From NCBI GenBank assembly GCA_028554645.1, contig JAQOOI010000068.1, positions 112,696-176,695 of the forward strand: a stretch of DNA of 64,000 bases. Reading direction: 5' to 3'. Below, piece after piece: positions 43,111 through 52,555 of this stretch. A program made the position numbers and the translations under genes. The stretch is from Omphalotus guepiniiformis. Lineage: Eukaryota > Basidiomycota > Agaricomycetes > Agaricales > Omphalotaceae. Within the stretch, counting starts at the first letter, position 1; each line of letters opens with the position of its first letter. Under the pieces are notes generated by a model. It saw only the letters and a list, made by a program, of their open reading frames with translations, did not search any database and was not told the origin of the DNA.

Positions 43111-43975
43111 TTATTTTTGAGAAAATTGTTTAAAATAAATATTGAATTTTGGATGCAAATATGTTAATCAAGATCATGATTGTTTCATCATAAAATACAG
43201 AGACAAATGGAGAAGGTGTGTGGAAACTATGCTAAAGCAATTCAAAATCAATTCAGAATAACAGACAGGATATTACTGTGAACTTATGCTAAACAAATGT
43301 GAAACTAATATTAAATGTTTCTAAAATAACATTCATGTTTTGCTTGTGCAAATATACTGAAGATATGCTGAACAAATAAGATATATTCAGAGTTAAATAC
43401 AGAGAGAAATAGAATAGCACTGCAAACAATTCAACATAAATTCCATGGGAAAATGTTAAAAATATGGTGAAATTACATCAAAAGTTTAATTTTTCATGTT
43501 ATTTCACCATATTTGTAATATTTTTCCGTGGGATTTATATGGAATTCTTGGCGGTGTAGATGTGTGAAAAATATGCTAAACCAATTTAAAATTGATCCAG
43601 AATAACAGACAGAAAATTACTGTGAACTTATGCTAAACATATGTGAAAGTAATGTTAAATATCTGATGGTAAAATTTATGTTTTGGTTGTTCATATATAC
43701 TGGCTATATGTTAAACAAATAACAAAACTATGGTAAACAGGATCATTTATGTATATAGTCTGTGTATATGGATACAGTTGTACATTAGGTGAATTCATCT
43801 TGCATATCTCATGTGTATACATCCAGGATGCATCTGCATGGACCTAGTAGATGGACACTGATATCTCTGTATACAGAACATAGGGGTTAATATATACAAA
43901 CTTGCGTACAGAAGATGTTTCCAAGGTGAGGTATATACAGACAAGGTATACACCCATATACACTCTGTATACACA
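43107..43975 (+). repeat. Long direct repeat, copy 2
   Basis: Matches 41342-42045 but contains the 139-bp MITE at 43418-43556; leads into the second minisatellite. Confidence 0.8.
43418..43556. mobile_element. 139-bp MITE with 3-bp target duplication
   Basis: Ends are CACTGCAAACAATTC and the complement of CACCGCCAAGAATTC, with arms continuing imperfectly to AATATGGTGAAA. It is flanked by TAG on both sides. Direct repeat copy 1 shows the empty site with a single TAG. Terminal sequence resembles that of the surrounding 3.4-kb element. Confidence 0.8.
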
Positions 43976-44275
43976 CTGTATACACTCCCACCTGTATACA
44001 CCCTGTATACACCCTGTATACACTCTGTATACACTCTGTATGCACTCTGTATACACTCTGTATCCACCCTGTATACACCCTGTATCCACCCTGTATCCAC
44101 CCTGTATACACTCTGTATACATCCTGTATACATGTCATCCTGTATACCTGTATACACCCTGTACATCTGTCACCCTGTATACAGACAGTGTGTATACAGG
44201 TGTACAGGGTGTATACAGGTGTATACACATGTGACAGGGTGTATACATGGTGTATACAGGTGTACAGAGTGTATA
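43968..44275 (+). repeat. 11-bp minisatellite array 2, inverted at its end
   Basis: Same TATACACCCTG-type units as array 1. From about 44185 the orientation flips (GGTGTATACAG units), giving a palindromic end. Confidence 0.85.
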
Positions 44276-44283
44276 ATTAAAGT

Positions 44284-44498
44284 TTTATGATAAATGATTT
44301 TTGATATTTGTTCAACATCTGTTCACTGTAAATCACTGTGTTTGATGTTAGAGAAATGAAGGTATTGTGTTGATACAATTTACTATAATTTCAACATAAT
44401 TTTAGTATTAGTAGCAAAAAAATGATGAAAAATTTCCGTATTAATTCAACATATGTTTAGCATTTTCTCACAGATTTTATGTTAAATTTCATCCAGTG
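44284..44498 (-). repeat. Right terminal inverted repeat
   Basis: Inverted partner of 41112-41325; ends GGATGAAATTTAAC/ATCCAGTG. Confidence 0.75.
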
Positions 44499-44689
44499 TA
44501 TAAAAAATTACATGTTTCTTACAAAAAATGTGTTTTTTTTTACTTGTATTTAACATCTTGTTTTAATACATTTATAACTTGGACCTCCTAGAATATTTTA
44601 TGTTTATAACAACCTCAAAATAATATCTAACCCAGTCCTGCCAGTGGCATGGAGCACAAAAATGAGGGGGCAGATGAGGGGCAGAACGA

Positions 44690-44935
44690 GCCTCGGGCAA
44701 GGACGGACCGATTGAACCGGAGGCCAGCCTTAACTGACCACGGAGCGCAAGAGAAACGCTGACTAATCAGGCCTCCGGCAATGACAACCGACTTAACCGG
44801 AGGCCAGCTTAACTGACCCATAAGTGCGCAAAAACGAGGGCCGAAAATGCTGACTAATATACAATTATTACATATACAATTTAAGGTCGCTCCGATCAAA
44901 GCGGAGGCCCGCTTAACCGTCAAATTTTTGGCTGG
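44690..44935 (+). repeat. Degenerate GGAGGCC tandem repeat
   Basis: Three diverged units, two sharing ACCGGAGGCCAGC, TTAACTGACC and CTGACTAAT, the third GCGGAGGCCCGCTTAACCG. Located between the 3.4-kb element and the right end of the outer insertion. Confidence 0.6.
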
Positions 44936-46565
44936 ACGGTGCCGCCATAAGAACGAATCCTTCGTTACACTCCGAATTCGTAAATCCTTCGTCCTTCAGC
45001 TCCTTAACTACTTACATTCTCAAATTCATCCAAAGTACTTGTGTGCTCGACCGTCAAGCGTAAGCGTATCCATGATAAGAACCAGGTCAATCAACCTAAG
45101 TGACCTCAAACCTCCTGCGCTTCGAATCGAGTCGGTGTTCGAGTTCAAGACAACGGCTTCGGAGCCTGACCCAGACTGGAGAGTATTGGAAGCTAGTTCT
45201 ATCACGCTGCCTGGAGTATACCATGTTCTTCAGATCTTGAGAATCACATGTAGGGCGAAAACAGAATTTAAGGGATGACAGGTTGAGTGGGAGGGGGGTG
45301 AAGTCCGAATGCGAGCCATTCGAGAAGGAAGAGAGGGTGAGTTCCCGAATGTATTTTGTGTCCATGCGTACAATTTCCATTCTTGTAGCGTTTGGGATGG
45401 TCAACCGAGTTAAAAGGTTCCTGAGGTTTTTGTGATTCACCACCATCTTCAACCAGGATCGATTCTACTGCTGGAGCCTGGAAGTCGCTGCCAGTCGGGT
45501 AATCTCTCCACCCCATAATTTGACAGGGCGATTGAAAGAAAACGTCAACTCCCGAATGAACGACAAGGGGCTGGGAGAATGCTGTATAAATAGGAAGCTT
45601 TGTATTGGCGTAATGTCAACGAACGAAGACCGGGGGCTTCGAAGATTTCTTTGTTGAGGAGCGACTGGCCCCAGGGCGTCGCAGTTAGGCGTAGCGTATG
45701 AAGGCGTGGGGTTTCAAAGGAAATCATCTACTATCTGCTCCGAGTCGTCAGAGTCATAGTCATCCAGTCGAGACAGAGGAGGTTGAGGACCAGGTTGAGG
45801 AGCATGACCAAAATTGATATAAACAGCGCGCCATCGAAATGACTCGCAACAGAGAGTTTCGGACAATTCCGGGAGATAATGATTGCAGACACATTCTGTT
45901 GGTGAGAGCGCAATCGTATCATCGGGGGTGGACTGGAAATCTGATGAACAGTACAGATGTATGGTAAGAGGGTGATTCAAAGAGAGTTTGAGATAGTGCT
46001 CGACGACATAACGGATCGGGTGAGCTTCCATGCATTCCAGAAGTTCACCGTCGCAATCCGAGTCCTCTCCAGTAGGTCCAAGCTCGCGATGACTGAGTAT
46101 CGAGACATTGATATATGACCACAACTCCGGGATATCCAATGCCACACTTCTCCACCGCGAGCAGACCAAGGACAGCCGAAGAGCTGTCCGACCGGCGGGG
46201 TACATCAGACTAGCATTTCGCTCCCTGTGATGAGGCCCCTCGCTATCATCCAGAATGCAACTCAGACAGAAGATCATGTGCAGCACCTCAGTTGGTAGGC
46301 GAGCAACAGGCGCGAGGAGCGCAGCATGGTAGTCAATGCGTTTCTGAAGACTGTCTCGAACGCCCTCGAGCTTGATGAGACGTGATCGAAGTCGGTCTAC
46401 CTCTCTAGTATATTCGACAAGGTCGCAGCGAGCTTGGGGTAGCCAGTCGGATATCACAGACGCATCTCCTGGTATTGCTTCACCTGCCAGGAGTATTGAT
46501 GAATCGTTCATCATCTGAGCCTTGAGATCGTGGAAGAGTCCAGTAGAAGAACTGTTGAACACCAT

Positions 46566-47163
46566 GAGCACGGGATTGTAGATAAGAGTGAATCTTGAAT
46601 GAGACTGATTTCTACGGGCAGTATGAACGACGAACGTACCGGTAAATGAGGAAATTTCGTTCAAAACACAGTGGATTGGAAATTATCGCAAGTTGAAACG
46701 TTTCCAAAGATCAGTGTAACTGTATGAGAAGACCTATATGATATATCAGTGTATGAGTTGAAGCCTTTGAAGGGCGGCACACAGTGCACACGCCACACAG
46801 TGCAACGCAAACATGATCACATGAGTTCGCAGGTCTGGGCTCTATAGGGGCTCTCCTTCTACTTTCACCAAATGACTCAGCCCTTTTCAATAAGTATCAA
46901 AGTATTATGTGCGTATTCTAGATCTTATACCGTTATCTATGGCATTGAAATTGTTCAAAACAGACTCTGTACCCTAACGTGAAGCAAAAGGATATTCCAT
47001 ATTAATTCAGACTAGACTATCATCTCCCGTCTGCGACACTTTTGCTATTCCTCAACAATACTCGGTTCTTCAATGGGCGTGCGATACATTGGCTCAGAAC
47101 ACCGATAAATAGCCAGGAATAAATCGTCATACTTTCAAGGACCAAGAAACTACGAATCACATC
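46566..47163. other. Spacer: 5' flank of F-box copy F, then promoter of 47.2-kb gene
   Basis: 46720-46850 is homologous to the spacer at 24610-24740. 46890-47160 is homologous to 51360-51590 upstream of a decayed paralogue. Confidence 0.55.
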
Positions 47164-48654
47164 ATGAATGTCTTTCGACGCGCGGTGAACTTGAAACCGA
47201 AATCAAGTGAGTTTCCACACAATGTTACTACTCATCGCATATAAACCCATCACTATACTCAGAACCAGATCCCACTTTCTCACCTCCTAATCCATTCTTA
47301 CCCCTCGAGATCATCGAACTAATAATCACACATTGCGACGACAAAACTTCTCTCAAACATCTCAGTCTCGCCAGTAAACTCACCCTACCCTCCTCTCATC
47401 ACAAACTCTTCTCATCGGAGTGCTTTGCCATCCACATCAACCAATCCAAGGCAGAACAGTTCACATCTCTCGTCAAATCGCCCTTGAACACTCTCTGCGG
47501 CTCTCACTTGGTCCTCGAGCTTGATTTACAGGGTGACCCTTTCGCAGTGCGTCACTGGCCTCATCTGTTCTTAAAGAACATCGTAGAGAGGCATATCATA
47601 GTCAACCATGTAAAAATCCTTGGATTCACGCCGGAACAGCTACTCATGCTAAGACAAACGCTCCTTTCGGCCTTTCGCGACTCCCTGGCTTCGCTCGATG
47701 TCGATTTGCAGACGGTTAGAGTAAGTCAGTTTGGTGACGACGACATGCCTCATTGGGACGACGTCAAGTCTGATTTAGTCCAGTTTATTTGCGGATTCCA
47801 GCTTTTGGAGAAGTTGTGCCTGCATGGATCGAGCGATTGGTGTACAGGACAGATGCCTAAATTTCCAGAGTCTTGGGATTGGCAATCATGTCTTGTCCCT
47901 CGAGACTCTATCCCAGCAGGTTTAAAACTTGAGAATGTTCGCACCTTACAAGTAGGATCTCAGAGAGGCAGTTACACCTCGGAGCTAATTTACGATATAA
48001 TTCGAAGCATTCGACTATCGACTATCCGAGAGCTCTCTTTACCTATATCCTATTTCAAGGACCATTTACCCCCAATCAGAGTGGCCCAGCTATTGCTGAA
48101 CGACTCTCTCATCACACTCACATCTCTCTCGTTAGACTTTCGTATTATCGATGATGTTATTGAAGAAGCACACAACCGTAGTAAGCACCCCTTTTTCAGC
48201 TTTCCTCTTATCCACTACTCATTATGTTCCCTCATCAGCTATAACACTTATACATCTATCCAACCTCCACACCCTCAATCTCTCATTCCCAGGCAACAAC
48301 ACGTACGAACCCCACATCGAACAGTTCCTCCACATTCTTCGCTCAGTCCCGCGTACCACACCACTCGCCCGGTTATCTCTCCTTACACTGTTTGATGGCG
48401 CGGATAAGTGCGGGAAGTGGGAGGAGGTGGATAGGGTTGTGGGCAAAGACGATAGCGAAAACTCCAACTCACAGCCTGAGGAGTCGCCGGTCACTTGTGG
48501 AGGGAAAGGAAGGGACGGACAAGAGCAGAGGCCATGCCGATTCCCTTTGCTTGTTCAGGTTGTGATTAAACCAGGTATGAGGAGATGGTTTCCTCTTTGT
48601 GATGCAAGAGGTCTTTTAGCGTTCAAAACACTGGAGTACGAAATTAAATATTGA
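47164..48654 (+). CDS. F-box-like protein, second family, 458 aa
   Basis: Three exons join in phase: 47164-47206, 47263-48180 and 48239-48654. After MNVFRRAVNLKPKS comes an F-box-like motif typical of Agaricomycete proteins (PFLPLEIIELIITHCDDKTS, then LKHLSLASKLTLPSSHHKLF), followed by leucine-rich sequence with blocks such as LSNLHTLNLSFPGNN. Not homologous in detail to copies A-F. Predicted SCF-type substrate receptor by family. A decayed duplicate lies at 51.4-52.2 kb. Confidence 0.75.
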
Positions 48655-48818
48655 ATGGGCTTGTCTGTGGTTGTACAACTGGTAGCATGCAATTAAATGA
48701 TCTTACCTTGTACATCCGTTCCAAATTAATCACAAATCGTTTAAACTTTGACTGCGATGTGAAGTGTGATTTGAATTTCTTTACGAGTAATTTCACAGTA
48801 AACTCCCAGCTAAAGCAT

Positions 48819-50213
48819 TTAAATTGAGTATACCAACTTTTCTCTCGCGTACTTCCCGTCTCTCATGATTTCCAGGCCTTCTTGGATCTTGCCCAAACCG
48901 CCCTCCAATTTGCGCAGTTTCTGGGTCTTGAAAATAGTGGCGCCCTTGCCCTCGACCCAGCCTTCGAGGAGGCGAGGCATGCACTCGGAGACGTGCTCCA
49001 AAGTGCGAGCCTTGTCCTCAGGCATGGGAGGGTAAGTGAATTGGTGCCCGAACACAAACCCGTAACCAAGCTCGGTGTACACGAGCGTAAACTCAACCTT
49101 CACGTCTTTACGACGATTCTGAGTTTCTTCAGAGATAGGGAGAGTAGCAACGACGTGACCGCCTCGAGTAGAGGATATTGAGTCCTGAAAAGATATTTGC
49201 AATGAGTTCAAAGTTTTGAGAGCGCATGGATATGCGTTCACTCACAACACAGGCATCCGTGCTTCCTTTCTCACAGACGGTATCAAAGCCATAGATGACT
49301 CCATCCTGGCCAGCAGCTGCCTGAATTTTCTTCGAGACCTCTGGGTCCTTATAGTCGAAGACAGCCACAGCACCGAGTGCTTTGATCTCATCAAAAGCAG
49401 AAGGCGACGCAGTGACGATGGGACGGAGGCCGGAGAGCGAGGCGAGTTGGATGGCGTGATGACCGACAGCAGTAGAACCACCCCAGATTAGAATGTACTC
49501 CGATTTCGGATTGGGTGAAAAAGGTTTTGGGAGAGAAAAACGCACGTAGAACGCCTGAACTACAGTGAGGTGAGGAATCTACCATGATATCGTTCAGCCG
49601 CCGGAGATCCCTAAGCAAAAATTGAGAACATACAGGGAAGGAAGCAGCCTCTTCGTACGACATTCCGTCAGGAAGTTTGAAGCAAACGGCCGAGACAAAA
49701 CGGACATATTCTGCATAAGCTCCATTTTCGGTTTGCGTCGCACCACCGTGCCTATGTAAAGATTCCGATTACTTGAACGCCAGGACAATGTAGAGGATAG
49801 CACTTACGTGAATCCAGCCGCCCGATCGCCAACTTTCAAATGCTTGACTGCAGAGCCAACTTTGACGACATCACCAGCAGCATCACAACCTAAGATTGTT
49901 CCCGGAGTACCCAACGAACCCAAGGCATGCTAATGGAAAGAGACGTTGAAGAGCATGCTTAAAGGCGGAAAGAAAATGGCGTACCTTCCAGTCGGTAGGG
50001 TTCAGACCCACTGCACGGACACGGATCTTATTAGATCAAGAGTTTGGTGAGCACAGAGTCTGAGTAGTCCAAGTCTAGTTGATGGATACGGATAATAACT
50101 TGGTCTTCAGGAAGGTTTTTCACGAGATCTTGGGAGACAAAAGGGATCTCGATCACCTTCACAGTCTTATCAGACTGAACTTGAAGGGCCTTGATAGTTT
50201 CAGGTAGCGACAT
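48819..50213 (-). CDS. MDR-superfamily oxidoreductase (enoyl reductase/quinone oxidoreductase type)
   Basis: Starts MSLPETIKALQVQSDKTVKV at 50213 and ends KLVYSI at 48819, with about five small introns. Family blocks in order: VRAVGLNPTDWK, GTPGTILGCDAAGDVVKVGS, AGFTHGGATQTENGAYAEYV, LPDGMSYEEAASFPV, the nucleotide-binding turn ILIWGGSTAVGHHAIQLA, and ALGAVAVFDYKDPEV. It lacks the structural-zinc cysteines of classical alcohol dehydrogenases, as in trans-acting enoyl reductase/ToxD-like fungal MDRs. The first intron (donor GTTATT or GTATCC near 50115-50100) is uncertain. No biosynthetic cluster surrounds it. Confidence 0.8.
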
Positions 50214-51359
50214 CTAGTTGAGGGTTTGAGATAGTGAGATAGACAAGTGGGTGCGTGAAAGGATGAAGAGCTTTGGTGCCGGATATCTATATCTGGTGTA
50301 CAAGCGCGAAATTGTCCAGATGTGTAACACAAATGGCGGCGTGAATTATCAAGCATCGGGGACGCTGTTTATAAGCAGGAAAAAAAAGAACGGCCGCAGA
50401 AGCGTTCTACAGGGTACATAGTAACATACCTTGGAGCAAATTATCAATCAGACCGGGTCCTCACTTTATGACGCAGGAACAGAACGGAACTAGGCTTGTA
50501 TGATTGATGCAAGCTAGAGCAGATGACAATTATTGTCAAGAAAGTGGACTTCATATGTATATCAAAAACCCACTTGTGTAGAGACTCCGGGGTCCATTCT
50601 GACATTTGTAAGGCGACTCGGTAGATCTGGTGGTAAAGCTCGCGCTGACTGGGACTGGGGTGTGATCTTCAATGTTCCTACATGCTAAATTGCGCCCGGC
50701 CGGATTGAAGCCCATTGATTCTGAAGCGCTTAGGAAGGTATTCAGACGGGTGAAGTCGCCATCGACATCAGATACGAGTACAGTTCCAGTATTTAGCAGG
50801 TTCAGTGTCATCATTGTAGAACCTTTACGCATATTCTGCTAGGCCGGTGGTCAAATTGTCGTACGAGTCAACACCGAAAGATGATCTGTCTCCGTTGAAA
50901 GCAGTTCTGGATCTCCCTATATCTGCCTCTATGCACAGTTGGAGAGTTTGTGCGGGAATTTGGAAACATGCCCGGTTGAATCGACTCGATTCAAAACAGA
51001 AAGTGCCGATTCATTCGCAAAATCTCGGCGGCAGGGCACTGGTTCATTGAAGAGACAGCGGTATCAGGTATGTAAGCGTTGTTGAATTTTTCTGGTGTCC
51101 TCGATATTCATGATGGAAGGAAGCAGAAAACGTACACGGATTAGCGCTAAGGTTTGCAGCCTGCCTGAGTGTTTTAGCGCCGAGCGTGCGTCTGTTCACC
51201 TACTTATCGTGTTGAAGCAATTGTTGAATGCGTTCTATGCCTCTGGCTAAATATACAGTAAGAGTATCTATTCATGTACAATCTTATTCGCACTGATGTC
51301 TCTTGGGGAGGTGCTCCCCCAATTATCAAACCATTCAACCCGAGTCGCCGAACATTTTG
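50214..51359. other. Intergenic, no supported gene
   Basis: Short frames at 50832-50551 (-) and 50847-51050 (+) have no recognisable motif, start context or splice partners. Confidence 0.45.
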
Positions 51360-52230
51360 AATATAGGCTTTGTGCGTATTCTAGAACTATACTATTCTTT
51401 AAGACACTGAAAGCGATCTTCCAACTTCACAGGCTGTCATTCTGTATGATGTTTCCCAATTGCGACAATTCTTCCATTCCTTCATCAAATACTCGGTTCT
51501 TCGCGTGCGATGCATGGCTCAGAATACAGATAAATAGCCAGGAATGTCTGCTGGACCACATATCAAGGAACTAAACAGTCATGAAGATTCTCCGACGAGC
51601 CGTGAGCTTGAACTTGGCTTGAAACCGAAACCGGAAGCAAGTGAGTTGTTCATACAACAACACTGATCGCAGTGCTCACTCCTACACTCTATCAGAAATA
51701 TTTACCGCAATGCGACGACAAAACTTCTCTCAAATATCTCAGTCTCGCTAGTAAACACCTCCTCTCGCCACACACTCTTCTCATCGGAGTATCATGTCAT
51801 CCATAACACCCAAACCAATGCAGAACAGTTCATCGCTCTCGCTGAATCGAAACACGCTCTGCGGCTTTCACTTGGTTCTCGACTTATGTCTATGCACTGG
51901 CAGTTCGACTGTATTGGGAGCTTGTATGAAAGCAACAGCAGCCAGTACTACGTAGGACCCGTGTGTTTCCTTCCGTCCTAACACGTCAGGTGTAACTCGG
52001 AGCTGATTTTGATATACATAATTCGAAACATTCGAAACATTCGACTATCCGAGAATTCTCCTCCACGTTCTTTGCTCGGTCTGCAGGTTGCGCTTCACAT
52101 ACAATGCGCCATTGCTGTTTGAGACACCCGCGACCTGCAGGCCTGGTGACTCGAGATGGTTTTTGGTGACGAAAAGAGGATACTTAGTATTTACAAGGCT
52201 GGAGTGTGATCATAAAATATTTTCCTGCAT
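51360..52230 (+). pseudogene. Decayed duplicate of the 47.2-kb F-box-like gene
   Basis: Upstream region, first exon (MKILRRAVSLNL then an in-frame TGA), intron donor and part of exon 2 (CGACGACAAAACTTCTCTCA, then LSLAS equivalents) match the 47.2-kb gene. Long stretches are missing and frames are broken. The match resumes around 51990 (ATTCGACTATCCGAGA). Confidence 0.75.
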
Positions 52231-52555
52231 CAAATACAGTCCAAAGCAAGTCTATGAATAATATCTACGAATTACAATACTGTACTTGAATGCATATCAT
52301 GTCAGAGGCGTATGTGAATGGTATGTGAGTGTATGCGTCTGTGTAAGGGAAATAACTACCACCAACAATTCTCGTATACAGTGGCGACGACGAACACAAA
52401 AAAAACACGAGTCGAATCCAACAAACGAGAGATCCAAAAACTAACTGCGAATGAACAAAACAAATAGAAGTCCATCAAAAAAGAGTGCTGATTATTCGTA
52501 AAAAAAATTGTTCTTTTCATGCTAGTGCTCATCCACCCCACCCCGAAAAGTCCAC
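52231..52555. other. Intergenic, 3' region of heparinase-like gene
   Basis: AT-rich, no supported ORF. Confidence 0.4.

Larger units (their letters stand above)
41112..44498. mobile_element. 3.4-kb non-autonomous TIR element (CACTA-like ends)
   Basis: About 215-bp terminal inverted repeats (41112-41325 and 44284-44498) start CACTGGA and share CATAAAATCTG, GAGAAAATGCTAAACATAT and similar blocks. Flanking triplets are TGT and TAT, so the target duplication is imperfect. The interior is two long direct repeats and minisatellite arrays with no transposase. CACT ends and a 3-bp target (see the MITE) suggest the CACTA superfamily. Confidence 0.6.
41023..44982 (-). mobile_element. Outer insertion, Helentron-like ends
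   Basis: Comparison with copy E gives an exact insertion of about 3.96 kb at CATCCA/AATCC without target duplication (T/T on the minus strand). Read on the minus strand, the 5' end begins TTACGAATTCGG. Near the 3' end an inverted partner (CTGAATTCGTTC) is followed by a 9-bp-stem hairpin GCCTGCATC/GATGCAGGC and then 12 bases to the end. Asymmetric terminal inverted repeats plus a 3' hairpin and TT insertion fit Helentron-type elements. No Rep/helicase is present, so it would be non-autonomous. Confidence 0.45.
40925..46565 (-). pseudogene. F-box copy F, pseudogene split by 4-kb insertion
   Basis: Nearly identical to copy E, with the same internal deletions and frame breaks. The coding remnant runs 46565 to about 44983. 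The 3' end and downstream flank continue at 41022-40925, separated by the insertion 41023-44982. The 3' flank is cut by the LTR element at 40925. The 5' flank (GTACCGGTAAATG, 46637 onward) is kept here but missing from copy E. Confidence 0.85.

Noticed and set aside
41935..43120. Long ORFs of 190-340 codons on both strands in the minisatellite
   Set aside because: They arise because the 11-bp unit has no stop codon in any register; there is no coding signature.
44954..44993. Repeat of AATCCTTCGT at the right edge of the outer insertion as a target-site duplication
   Set aside because: Both copies are on the same side of the insertion, so this is a local repeat rather than a flanking duplication.
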